Assembly: GCF_002222615.2 (NCBI RefSeq)
Contig: NZ_CP022412.2
Coordinates: 682,001-746,000 of the forward strand
Length of the DNA stretch: 64,000 nt
Source: Bacteroides caccae
Lineage (GTDB): Bacteria > Bacteroidota > Bacteroidia > Bacteroidales > Bacteroidaceae
Direction: 5' to 3'
In this document: piece by piece, positions 16,792 to 25,314 of the stretch
Layout: the number at the start of each line of letters is the position of its first letter
Numbering within the stretch: position 1 is the first letter of the stretch
Translations under genes and position numbers: made by a program
The notes under the pieces: generated by a model
Told to the model about the DNA's origin: nothing
Databases searched by the model: none
What the model saw: the letters and a program-made list of their open reading frames with translations, nothing else

Positions 16792-17539
16792 CGTTCATCC
16801 TACTCCCAAGTTTTCGGTCATCACGGTGACCTATAATGCGGAAAAGGTACTCGAAGATACCATTCAAAGTGTGATTGCGCAGACCTATCATCACGTAGAA
16901 TATATCATCGTGGACGGAGCCTCCAAAGATGGCACTTTATCTATCATCGACAGATACCGCCCACGGATACATACTGTTGTCAGCGAACCGGACAAGGGAC
17001 TGTATGACGCCATGAACAAAGGAATTGCCCTCGCCAGCGGCGACTATCTCTGCTTTCTGAACGCAGGCGACTGCTTTCACGAAGACGACACGCTGCAACA
17101 AATGGTGCACACTATCAATGGTAACGAACTTCCCGACGTACTTTACGGAGAAACGGCTATCGTAGACGAGAAGAGGCATTTCCAACGTATGCGCCGTCTA
17201 TCTGCCCCGGAAGTATTAACCTGGAAAAGCTTCAAACAGGGAATGCTGGTCTGCCACCAGGCATTCTTCGCCCGCCATACGCTGGTGGAGCCATACGACT
17301 TGAAGTTCCGTTATTCCGCCGACTTCGACTGGTGCGTCCGCATCATGAAGAAAGCCCGCACATTGCACAATACGCACCTGACAATCATCGACTATCTTGA
17401 CGAAGGTATGACCACCCAAAACCGGAAGGCTTCTCTCAAAGAAAGATTCCGCATCATGGCAAAACATTACGGGCTGATAAGTACAGTGGCACATCATGCA
17501 TGGTTTGTCCTCCGGCTATTCTTCAAACCGGGACAATAA
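16784..17539 (+). CDS. Glycosyltransferase family 2
   Basis: This 251-residue GT-A enzyme shows the classic order: KFSVITVTYNAEKVLEDTIQ, then EYIIVDGASKDGT, the donor-site SEPDKGLYDAMNKGIALASG, and the metal site near LCFLNAGDCF. The C-terminal part (HQAFFARHTLVEPYDLKFRY) is typical of WcaA/WbbD-like colanic or O-antigen transferases. It is the last gene of the operon that begins at metG. It converges on the SGNH hydrolase with only 9 bp between stops, where an 8-bp hairpin (17542-17563) may end both transcripts. Confidence 0.92.
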   Translation: MHSVHPTPKFSVITVTYNAEKVLEDTIQSVIAQTYHHVEYIIVDGASKDGTLSIIDRYRPRIHTVVSEPDKGLYDAMNKGIALASGDYLCFLNAGDCFHEDDTLQQMVHTINGNELPDVLYGETAIVDEKRHFQRMRRLSAPEVLTWKSFKQGMLVCHQAFFARHTLVEPYDLKFRYSADFDWCVRIMKKARTLHNTHLTIIDYLDEGMTTQNRKASLKERFRIMAKHYGLISTVAHHAWFVLRLFFKPGQ

Positions 17540-17541
17540 GC

Positions 17542-17563
17542 GCGTTGCCTAAACCGGTAACGC
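17542..17563. terminator. Hairpin between convergent genes
   Basis: GCGTTGCC pairs with GGTAACGC (one G-T wobble) around TAAACC, covering the SGNH stop codon. It has no T-run, so it is a weak or Rho-assisted bidirectional terminator at best. Confidence 0.4.
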
Positions 17564-18403
17564 AAGTAATTGGTACATTAATGTACGTGCCATACGCTCC
17601 TGCCCTTTCGTGTTAGGGTGCAGACGATCGAAACCCGAATCATAAAAATAGATAAGTTGTTCCTCAATCATCGGATTCATCCCTGTCACCGAGTTAAAGT
17701 CTATCACAGGAAGCCCCCAGAGATTACCGGCTTCTTTGACTGCCTGTACATAAGCGTCCACATATTCACCGCAACTATTCTGGTAGTTCTCATCCGGCTG
17801 CACGTTCGTTTCTCCGAAATTGGCAAACGCACGATGCAACGGAGTCAGCAGAATGATTTGTTTATCAGGAAACAGCTGTTTCATCCGCGTTATCCCTATA
17901 TTGATACGTCCTTTATAGGTATTACTGTCCATTACAGGGGTTCGTTTCTTGCGGGTCTCCATTTTCTTCATTTCGCCACGGGCCGCCAACACTTGTTCTT
18001 CCGTTTCCGTAAACCATTCGCCAATAGGTATACCGGCATTAAAATCATTCGTACCCATCAGGACAATGATTGCATCCACTTCCTCTCCATGTTCTTTCAT
18101 CAATTGCTCCGCCTGCCGGGGCACATCGTTCCATTGTCGCCCGCTTATTCCATATACATAAGGAGTAATCCCCAACCATTCTTGTAGAAAGTCCCAGTAC
18201 TTTTTAATCTTATTACCATAGCAGTTAGGATCTGTAATAGAATCTCCTATATATCCTACCTTCTTCCCTTGCCACGGATGTTGAACCCACCCGCTATGAC
18301 TGTTCTCACCGGAGTTTACGACTTTAGAAGCTTGACTCTGTCCATGCAGAAAACAAGTACAGAATAATAGAGCTGTACACGTTAGTAATAACTTGCTTTT
18401 CAT
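17549..18403 (-). CDS. SGNH/GDSL hydrolase, exported
   Basis: This 284-residue protein has a signal peptide (1-21). The SGNH blocks are GKKVGYIGDSITDPN (nucleophile Ser55), the oxyanion Gly/Asn in YGISGRQW and IVLMGTNDFN, and the catalytic Asp259/His262 in FDRLHPNTKG. Members are esterases, often removing acetyl groups from carbohydrates. It could act in the periplasm on glycan esters, but the substrate is unknown. It stands alone on the minus strand at the end of the thioredoxin/DUF4932 group, with its own TACATTTG element (18446-18453). Confidence 0.9.
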   Translation of the reverse strand: MKSKLLLTCTALLFCTCFLHGQSQASKVVNSGENSHSGWVQHPWQGKKVGYIGDSITDPNCYGNKIKKYWDFLQEWLGITPYVYGISGRQWNDVPRQAEQLMKEHGEEVDAIIVLMGTNDFNAGIPIGEWFTETEEQVLAARGEMKKMETRKKRTPVMDSNTYKGRINIGITRMKQLFPDKQIILLTPLHRAFANFGETNVQPDENYQNSCGEYVDAYVQAVKEAGNLWGLPVIDFNSVTGMNPMIEEQLIYFYDSGFDRLHPNTKGQERMARTLMYQLLALPV

Positions 18404-18445
18404 TGGTATTCTATATTAAATGAGACATTTTTATTCAATAGACAG

Positions 18446-18453
18446 CAAATGTA
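18446..18453 (-). promoter_or_regulatory. Candidate -7 element of the SGNH hydrolase gene
   Basis: TACATTTG on the minus strand, about 45 nt before the ATG. The -33 match is poor. Confidence 0.4.
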
Positions 18454-18501
18454 ACTCAAAAAAATTAAGTATGGACACAAACGTTATATTTATCTCTTAT
18501 C

Positions 18502-19593
18502 TCATTTAGCAGACCTTTTATCATCAGCCTTATAATATTCATTTAAAATCATTTTAAGATATTGCCAACCGGCATTCACAACAGATATAATCTTGCCCGA
18601 TTTATCTAGTAGAACCCCAAAAGGAATACCCGTTATAGAATATAACTCCCGTATACGTTTATCATCTTCTTTACCGGCAATACATAATTCAGGCCATAAA
18701 TTCTCTTTCTTTGCCAATACAGACAACCAAGAAGCCGTGTTTACATCTAATGAAATCCCCAGAATGCCAAACCCTCTATCTTTATATTCCTGATATAACC
18801 GGACAAGACGTGGTTCTTGAGCACGACAAGGACCACACCAGCTTGCCCAAAAATCCAAAAATAATAATTCATTCTTACCCACATAATCTGATATCCTCTT
18901 TTCGTTACCCAGCGAATCAATCAAAGTAAAATCCATAAATTGTTTTCCTGCAAGAAATTGTTGAGCTAACCCTTTCTTTCTAATTTGATATTCTGATTTA
19001 ACATCACCACGACATTTATCTCTGTCGGATAACATCTCATACAATTCATCAAAATAAGGATCATAAATATCGTTTGCTTCCCGAAGAAGTAATCCACGTC
19101 CCAACCCATTATGAATATGCTTCTTTTTGAATCGGTATTTATATTCACACAATTTTAACTCCATATCTTCCACATCCTCCTTGTTTTTTAAAGCTACACT
19201 TATTTGACGACGATATTCTGCACACGAATCAAGAAACTGTTGATATTCCAAAGTTAATGGAGAGCAAACTACGGAATTATGTTTCAACTCTACTTTGATA
19301 GGGCCACTCTCTAGATAAAGTTCAGCTGACAAAACTGTATCCGGATAATTACCCAAAGATATTATAGATTTTTCATAGAGATATTCCGGCCCAACAAAGC
19401 CAAAACAGCCATTCTCTACATAAGTGGAATCTACGGAACGAATTACATTACCAGTAATAGTAAAAAGCGTAACTAAAGCACCATTATATTTCGAATCTAC
19501 AGTACCTTCTATGTGAAAACAAGAATTTTGACCGCAAATATTCCATGAACACGCCAACAGACAAAATAATAGTATATATTTATTTACTTTCAT
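18502..19593 (-). CDS. TlpA-like thioredoxin-fold protein with DUF4369-type N-terminus
   Basis: This 363-residue exported protein begins with a signal peptide ending CSWNICGQ. The N-terminal half (FHIEGTVDSKYNGALVTLFT onward) is the beta domain called DUF4369. The C-terminal half is a thioredoxin fold with the redox motif WASWCGPCR (about residue 255) and the cis-Pro region ITGIPFGVLLDKSGKI. It probably reduces or isomerises disulfides, or guides cytochrome/thiol metabolism, in the periplasm. Bacteroides genomes hold many copies with unassigned partners. It overlaps the next upstream gene by 14 nt, so it is part of an operon with the small protein and the DUF4932 protein. Confidence 0.9.
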   Translation of the reverse strand: MKVNKYILLFCLLACSWNICGQNSCFHIEGTVDSKYNGALVTLFTITGNVIRSVDSTYVENGCFGFVGPEYLYEKSIISLGNYPDTVLSAELYLESGPIKVELKHNSVVCSPLTLEYQQFLDSCAEYRRQISVALKNKEDVEDMELKLCEYKYRFKKKHIHNGLGRGLLLREANDIYDPYFDELYEMLSDRDKCRGDVKSEYQIRKKGLAQQFLAGKQFMDFTLIDSLGNEKRISDYVGKNELLFLDFWASWCGPCRAQEPRLVRLYQEYKDRGFGILGISLDVNTASWLSVLAKKENLWPELCIAGKEDDKRIRELYSITGIPFGVLLDKSGKIISVVNAGWQYLKMILNEYYKADDKRSAK

Positions 19594-19897
19594 CGCTTTC
19601 TTCTTTTTTGTACATTAAAAGTCCGTTTCTATATTTCTCTCCAAAGTGTTTTATTGCGTCAAGAGGATCCATAAATCCATTCACAAACTTATACAGTTGT
19701 CGTCCTTCTTTAAAGATAACCGAATGATGTACAAGTTTACCGTCCAGCATAAAAGAGATTCTTTCAACCGGATAATTGAAAGCTAAAGAGTCTATAACTG
19801 TTATTACACTATCACACCTCTCAGGCGAACTGTGGCTCTTTGACATAACATTTAATGCTAATATGCAAAACAAGGAAAAAATCAAAATCACTCTCAT
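19580..19897 (-). CDS. Small exported protein, mini plug-like domain (105 aa)
   Basis: The start MRVILIFSLFCILALNVMSK at 19897 gives a clean signal peptide; an upstream ATG at 19969 would overlap the preceding gene and give an odd hydrophilic start. The mature part ends with MDPLDAIKHFGEKYRNGLLMYKKEE. This resembles the small 'xxAIxxYGxKxxNGVIxIxT' segment of TonB-receptor plug domains found as free modules in Bacteroidetes. This likeness is weak. It lies between DUF4932 and the TlpA-like gene and overlaps the latter by 14 nt. The function is unknown. Confidence 0.6.
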   Translation of the reverse strand: MRVILIFSLFCILALNVMSKSHSSPERCDSVITVIDSLAFNYPVERISFMLDGKLVHHSVIFKEGRQLYKFVNGFMDPLDAIKHFGEKYRNGLLMYKKEESDESK

Positions 19898-19961
19898 ATA
19901 TTCATATTTAAATAACAACATATAATCTAAAAAGATATTATTCGAAACCGGATGTATATTT

Positions 19962-21365
19962 TCATTCATCTGGCATTTTAAAAGTGTAAGGAAAATCTTC
20001 TTTCATTGGATATGTTTTCTCTGATTGAAAGAAGGCGCGATTTAATTTAAACCCATAGGTCTTTCCTTTCTCCAGCTTACTTCTATCTAATATAATACAA
20101 AAAGTATATTTATCTTTCCAAAACGGCTGATAGTCTGTATAAGGTGGCGATATTCTTTTATCATCCAACGGCCTTATACCGTAAGCACCAAACATAGGTT
20201 TAGAGAAACGTATTTGTATAGTATCAATACCTAAAGGTAATATGCTATTTGAAATAGGAAATATATCTGTAATATAGGGTTCTTTATTATCGTACTCTTT
20301 CAATACATTATCAAAATCAGATGCCGTATAGTTGACAAAACTTACTATCTCAGGCATAAAATCCTTAATGGTAGAATACAAATTACGATGATTACGAAAA
20401 TGTTCCATAAACGTCATGCTTCTTTCCATCCAGATAAAACCTTCATGTTGCCTCCATGCAGTTAAATGTGTAGCAGTGAATCCCCTATTAGGGTTATCTT
20501 TAAAATACATGATAGTCAATAGGTTGTTAAACCATTCTATCATCGTTGAATTGGTACTTCCATAAGCCAGTTTGGCCATCTTTTCTTTCACGTGAGGATA
20601 AATTATTTGCGAAGCAGAATCAATCTGAGACCAATATTGAGCAAGGCAAGGATTAGTATAGTGGTGTAACAACTCATGCACAATGACAGTTATAAGGAAT
20701 CTACTATACGCCGGGTTTCCTTCTTTATCGGTACTACATCCAATAACAATTCCACGTTTTTCTCCCTTTGTTATTCCATTAAAAGCATAATTACCAGGTC
20801 CATTACAAAGAGATGCAACCACTATTGTATTTTCAGGTCCTTCGCCAAACATAGATTTAAACCACTCTGCATTCAGATCGACAAGAATAGTATTCAATCT
20901 AGTTTCAGCTATATCATATAAGCCACGATGCAGTGTATAGAAATCCTTAAATTTTGTTTGTCTATAAAAATCATTCAATAAACGGACAAATGTTCTGAAA
21001 CTTTCCTCTGTCCACCTACTGTCAATCATACTTATCTTTGATGCGTCACATTGTGGATCAATAATCACTTTCCCTCTCTTTATCTCAATACATCCAGTTG
21101 CCGCAGGTACAGCATCATAAGCTATTCCTTGCTCCTCTCTTATCTTTTTGATGTAAGAGATGAGCTTATGTTCTCTATATTTTGAGAAGTAATTATCAAT
21201 ATCGGCTGTATAACCGGGGATAGTATTATTTATATACTCTTCCGCACCAGCCAATCGAAAAGCAATACTTGTCAACTCAAAGCTTTCTTTTACTTGGCTT
21301 TTAACCTGTGCTGATATATTATTAATCGCACACAATAGCATTATTGTCCATAAAGTTGTTTTCAT
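19962..21365 (-). CDS. DUF4932 family putative zinc metalloprotease, exported
   Basis: This 467-residue protein has a signal peptide (MKTTLWTIMLLCAINNISAQ). A central HELLHHY motif (HExxH, near residue 230) lies within SRFLITVIVHELLHHYTNPC, and a downstream Glu-bearing helix (STMIEWFNNLL) could supply the third zinc ligand. This matches DUF4932, a gluzincin-like group. The C-terminal 100 residues look like an Ig-type beta domain (PISNSILPLGIDTIQIRFSK), seen in SbsA-like modules. Activity is inferred from the motif only; the substrate is unknown. It lies between a broken TlpA gene upstream and the small protein and TlpA-like gene downstream, all on the same strand. Confidence 0.8.
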   Translation of the reverse strand: MKTTLWTIMLLCAINNISAQVKSQVKESFELTSIAFRLAGAEEYINNTIPGYTADIDNYFSKYREHKLISYIKKIREEQGIAYDAVPAATGCIEIKRGKVIIDPQCDASKISMIDSRWTEESFRTFVRLLNDFYRQTKFKDFYTLHRGLYDIAETRLNTILVDLNAEWFKSMFGEGPENTIVVASLCNGPGNYAFNGITKGEKRGIVIGCSTDKEGNPAYSRFLITVIVHELLHHYTNPCLAQYWSQIDSASQIIYPHVKEKMAKLAYGSTNSTMIEWFNNLLTIMYFKDNPNRGFTATHLTAWRQHEGFIWMERSMTFMEHFRNHRNLYSTIKDFMPEIVSFVNYTASDFDNVLKEYDNKEPYITDIFPISNSILPLGIDTIQIRFSKPMFGAYGIRPLDDKRISPPYTDYQPFWKDKYTFCIILDRSKLEKGKTYGFKLNRAFFQSEKTYPMKEDFPYTFKMPDE

Positions 21366-21382
21366 ATATTGTCTCTTTATAA

Positions 21383-22170
21383 CTATTTAATAAGCATATC
21401 TAACTCTTTCAACTGCACATCCCCTATATGTTCCCACTTAGCAACGACTTTTCCTTCTTTATCAATCAAGACATAAAATGGAATAGCATCACAATTGTAT
21501 AGGTACGACAGGTTATTCTCCTTTTCATCTTTCTCATTCGTCTCAGAACTTAAAATTTGTGGCCAAACATTCAGGTTGTATTTTCTTATAGCCTCAGACC
21601 AACTATCCTTGACTCTATCCAATGATATACCAATAATAGTCAATCCTTTCTCATTGTATTTCTTATATACTTCTTTCATTTTAGGAATCTCTTTCAAACA
21701 AGGCATACACCAACTTGCCCAAAAATCCAATAATACAAAAGTCTTATTCTTATAATTAGCCAATTCAACCATGTCTCCAGAAATACTTTTTCTGATGAAA
21801 TTAAGAGGTATCACCTATGGAGGTTCTTTTTAAGAGATCTCTTCTATCCTCTTGCTCTTCAATTTCTTTGAGAGCTAATTACCCCATTATACTATTTTTA
21901 GTTAGCTCGGGCAATTTGTTATAAACGGAACGAACAGAGTCTATACAAATAGTCCCTCTCTCAGAAATAGAATATAATAAATCCGGAATTATTTGAAAAA
22001 TATCCATAAGGGTAAATAACTGCTTCCATTCTTCAGTTATTAATTTGTGGCAAAGAGTAACAGGAGATAGAATAAGTATGCATCAATATATTAATTGATT
22101 TCTGATATTTGAAGAACTCTTCATTATCCAAACAACTAGTTCTCAATCCATATACAAGATTAGTATTCAT
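21383..22170 (-). pseudogene. Broken TlpA-like thioredoxin gene
   Basis: The intact 3' part (21383-21814) encodes a thioredoxin domain with WASWCMPCLKE and IPFYVLIDKEGKVVAKWEH. It would have to start with a GTG and lacks any signal peptide. Upstream, in another frame, sits the family's helical middle region: LITEEWKQLFTLMDIFQIIP, later NKLPELTKNSIMG, a stop (TAA at 21879-21881), then LALKEIEEQEDRRDLLKRTS and IGDT. That joins IPLNF of the intact frame after a frameshift near 21806-21812. A further frame change near 22070 leads to an ATG at 22170 with an AGGAGG site. One stop and two frameshifts make a decayed paralogue of the neighbouring TlpA gene the best reading. Confidence 0.75.
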
Positions 22171-22228
22171 ACGCTTCCTCCTTGTTTAATCATAAGATAT
22201 AGCGGTGTTTTTCATAGTATCTTCATTA

Positions 22229-25177
22229 TCACAATTGTTTTGTACGCATCGTCAACCGGATATATCCGTCCTTCGACTGCTCCTTCAGTGAAATACCGAT
22301 ACGTTTATAGGCCGGAGAGTTCACCTCAATCGTTTCAGAAGTAAACGCGACTTTGCCGGACGCTTCAATCGTAACGGTCATCTGTTCTGTGCCGGTAGTA
22401 AGCAAGAGATGTGTATCATCAATAATTTTCCAGTTGGCTTGTGTTGTTATGGCTGTTTCGAACCGGATAGGTGCATTGGCCGTAAATTCGTCACCCACAG
22501 TAAAGCTACCTTTCTCTTGACGGTCATAGACGAAAGTGCGAACCAACTTATCCAGACTGGGGGTGGAATAAGCCGAAGTATAGTCAATACTAAGCAAATC
22601 TTTTACGTCCGTAAATTCTTTCTTGAGTACAATGGCGCTCGCTTTGGCACCGGAGGACTGTGTTTTTCCGTCTACTACCGGAACTGGATGACCGAAAGAA
22701 CCTTTGATCTTATACTTCTCGGGAGCTTCCGCACTAAAATAATCACCCGGATAAGAGAAAGGACCGCCTTGATCGCCGACCATAGTGCACTTTCCTAGAG
22801 CGACGGCATAAGAGCCGATGTCATTATGGTTATGATTTTCGGCATTATTACCCCCTTTGGCCGAGACAGCCAACGTACACGAGCTGCCCTTGGCAGGACG
22901 TGCAACCAAGATTCCTGCCTTTTCATAATACGCCCGCAAAGAATCGGAACCTTCCTGCAATGCCTGACGAATGCCGTCTGTCATTTCCATTTTCCATACC
23001 TGATGAGGGAACAGCTCTATGAGATAAAGAGAGAAATTATTGCCGGAAGGGAGAATATATTTTTCTTCCGCAGAGGTGATACCAAGCGCACGGTCACAGT
23101 AATCGAGGATGAACTTATCAGGCGATAAACCGATACGGCAGTCGGAATAAGCAGGACATACACCTTCATTCATCTGTATCTTCCGACCATATTGAGCAAT
23201 ATGCACAAATTTAGGTTCACGGAAGAAATCTATCTTGCCTTGCGTGGCACGGCATACTTCCTCACGCAGCAAGATATATGCACGGAAACCATAATTATAG
23301 TAGCCGACCCCTTCGCTGCAATAACCGTCATCGGCATATCCTTTCATACCGTATACATTATATTTCTCGGCTGCGGCAACAAAATAAGCGCGTTCCTCCT
23401 TATCCGCCAGCAAAGTGAGGGCAGCACCCGTGACACCTGCCAGACAAACCGAGTTCCAGTTATTTGTAACCGTAAACCACCAGAAAGGCTTTGTCTCTTC
23501 CAGGCAACGGTATACAGGACGAAATACTTTCTCGCGGAAAGCACACTGCACGCGGGCCTTTACTTCCGGTGACAAACGGTCGTCGAGCATAGCAACACAC
23601 TGCGCAATTCCGTTTCCGGCAGTGGCAACTACCAAATCGACATAATAATCTGTTCCATGATAATTATTCAGATTGCGGTCGTGAGCCGGAATCGACCAGG
23701 AGTTCTGGTTGCAGAGAGCAACCAGAGCCTTTTCAATAGCAGGAATGTAACGTCTTTTATTCTCCATACATTCAGCCAATGTCAACCGAAACAGATAATG
23801 GTAACGGGCATTTATCATATTTTCGCCCGGCAGGCGGACATTGGTTTTGTTCAGATGCAGATACAAGGAGTCAACAAAAGGAGGCATTCCCTTTTTCAGC
23901 AATGCAGGTGCTTCTTCTGTCAGCAGTTTTTCTGCCTTGCTACTCTCTTTTACTTTGTTCCAGAAGGTGCGGTCTTTATAAGAAACGCCTATTCCTTCCG
24001 GTTTATCGGGCAACATTGCAGCAATCTCACGGATACGGCTTTGGGAAATATTCGCATGCTGCCTCGGAGTGTCCTGTGCCATACGGTAAACTTCCGTCCC
24101 TGCCATCAGGAAAGCTCCCGGACCGTAGACTTCTGTCATATCGGGAGTCACCTTTTTCGGATCAGCGCCGATAGGTTGCACATATCCCAGTTTACCGTCT
24201 TCTCCCACAGCCGACACTAATGCTTGCCAGCCTTTCTCCACCACAGGCATGAATTCTTCTTTTGGCAAAAGTCCTTCGTTTATCCCATAAGCCAGCGCAT
24301 ACACGAAGAAACCGCTGCAACTCGTTTCGGGCGACGGATAAGAAGCCGGGTCAAGCAGACTCGCATGCCAGAAGCCGTCCTTATTCTGCAAAGGAGCAAT
24401 CCGGCGGCATAGCTTTTGGAACAAGTCCTGATAGAACGGACGGTATTTGCTCTTGGCAGGAAGTTCACGTAAAAGCTCAACGAGCCCTCCGAGTACCCAG
24501 CCATTGCCACGCCCCCAGAACACTTTCGCGCCATTCGCCTCCTTCATCGTAAAGTAACGGTGGTCACGATAGAAAAGATTGTCTTCTTTATCAAACAGAT
24601 AATTGTAAGTAGCTTTATATTCCTTATCCATGAAACGGATGAACTTCTTGTCACCCGTGATATTGTAGAGTTTCATGTAAACAGGAGGTGCCATGAACAG
24701 TGCGTCACACCAAGTCCAGTGTTCCAAGGTGGTTGCATCGCCATAGTCCAACTCGAACGAACCGGAAGGAGGATTGGCAATCACCCATTCGGCACGTGCC
24801 TGTGTCGGGACAAGCATACTTTTTCTTTTGTACTTTTCATACATATACAAATACATCTGCGAGACACAGATATCGTCAGCATGATACATCCGTTGATTTA
24901 CCTGCCAGTAATTGCGGTTCCCCAGCCGCAACAGCCATTTGTAGTATGAATCATCTTTATCCGTCTGTTCGGCTATTGCAGCCCAGTGGACAAGTCCCAA
25001 ATAGAAAGTGGCATTTACCCAATTGAGATCACCGTAAATAGCCTTGTTGTAATGAGCAATCTGCCAGTCGGCCACCCGCCGCATCGACTGCTTCACTTCT
25101 GTTTTAACAAATGTCTGCGCAACTGTAGTACACAAATAGCCCATGCATAGGGCAAGGGTTAAAAGTAATTTCTTCAT
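22229..25177 (-). CDS. GH105 unsaturated uronyl hydrolase fused to heparinase II/III-like lyase
   Basis: This 982-residue exported enzyme has a signal peptide (1-20) and two catalytic modules. Residues 25-370 are GH105: HADDICVSQ (Asp101/102) and WTWCDALFMAPP (Asp158, the likely proton donor), WGRGNGWVLGG and SPETSCSGFFVYALAYGI. Residues 385-980 are heparinase II/III-like: an alpha-toroid with FTVTNNWNSV and SEGVGYYNYG, then the beta-sandwich motif ENHNHNDIGSY (His782 and 784, Asp786) that marks this lyase superfamily. The lyase would cut a uronic-acid polysaccharide to ends with a 4,5-unsaturated uronate, and GH105 removes such residues, so both steps are on one chain. The exact PL family and substrate are not readable. 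It has its own TATCTTTG element (25200-25207). Confidence 0.88.
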   Translation of the reverse strand: MKKLLLTLALCMGYLCTTVAQTFVKTEVKQSMRRVADWQIAHYNKAIYGDLNWVNATFYLGLVHWAAIAEQTDKDDSYYKWLLRLGNRNYWQVNQRMYHADDICVSQMYLYMYEKYKRKSMLVPTQARAEWVIANPPSGSFELDYGDATTLEHWTWCDALFMAPPVYMKLYNITGDKKFIRFMDKEYKATYNYLFDKEDNLFYRDHRYFTMKEANGAKVFWGRGNGWVLGGLVELLRELPAKSKYRPFYQDLFQKLCRRIAPLQNKDGFWHASLLDPASYPSPETSCSGFFVYALAYGINEGLLPKEEFMPVVEKGWQALVSAVGEDGKLGYVQPIGADPKKVTPDMTEVYGPGAFLMAGTEVYRMAQDTPRQHANISQSRIREIAAMLPDKPEGIGVSYKDRTFWNKVKESSKAEKLLTEEAPALLKKGMPPFVDSLYLHLNKTNVRLPGENMINARYHYLFRLTLAECMENKRRYIPAIEKALVALCNQNSWSIPAHDRNLNNYHGTDYYVDLVVATAGNGIAQCVAMLDDRLSPEVKARVQCAFREKVFRPVYRCLEETKPFWWFTVTNNWNSVCLAGVTGAALTLLADKEERAYFVAAAEKYNVYGMKGYADDGYCSEGVGYYNYGFRAYILLREEVCRATQGKIDFFREPKFVHIAQYGRKIQMNEGVCPAYSDCRIGLSPDKFILDYCDRALGITSAEEKYILPSGNNFSLYLIELFPHQVWKMEMTDGIRQALQEGSDSLRAYYEKAGILVARPAKGSSCTLAVSAKGGNNAENHNHNDIGSYAVALGKCTMVGDQGGPFSYPGDYFSAEAPEKYKIKGSFGHPVPVVDGKTQSSGAKASAIVLKKEFTDVKDLLSIDYTSAYSTPSLDKLVRTFVYDRQEKGSFTVGDEFTANAPIRFETAITTQANWKIIDDTHLLLTTGTEQMTVTIEASGKVAFTSETIEVNSPAYKRIGISLKEQSKDGYIRLTMRTKQL

Positions 25178-25199
25178 AATACTATAATTTTATTTAAGA

Positions 25200-25207
25200 C
25201 AAAGATA
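25200..25207 (-). promoter_or_regulatory. Candidate promoter -7 element of the GH105-lyase gene
   Basis: TATCTTTG on the minus strand, 23 nt before the ATG. No clear -33 TTTG. It suggests the gene can be transcribed apart from the genes upstream. Confidence 0.5.
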
Positions 25208-25246
25208 CCGGGCTTTATGGACTTAATAGAGTCATATTTTCCGTTT

Positions 25247-25287
25247 AAGCTGCTCTTATCTTCCATAAAGAAAGAAAAAAGCAGCTT
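25247..25287. terminator. Hairpin between GH31 and GH105-lyase genes
   Basis: AAGCTGCT (25247-25254) pairs with AGCAGCTT (25280-25287) around a 25-nt A-rich loop. The T-run is on the plus side, so for the minus-strand genes it is an intercistronic hairpin rather than a classic terminator. Confidence 0.4.
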
Positions 25288-25314
25288 TTTGAACAACTCT
25301 ACTAACTAACCCAA

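Noticed and set aside
9128..17539. Capsular polysaccharide locus
   Set aside because: No UpxY/UpxZ-type genes, polymerase, chain-length protein, sugar-nucleotide genes or invertible promoter are present.
25247..25287. Rho-independent terminator for the GH31 transcript
   Set aside because: The T-run follows the stem only on the plus strand, opposite to the genes, so it is recorded as an intercistronic hairpin.
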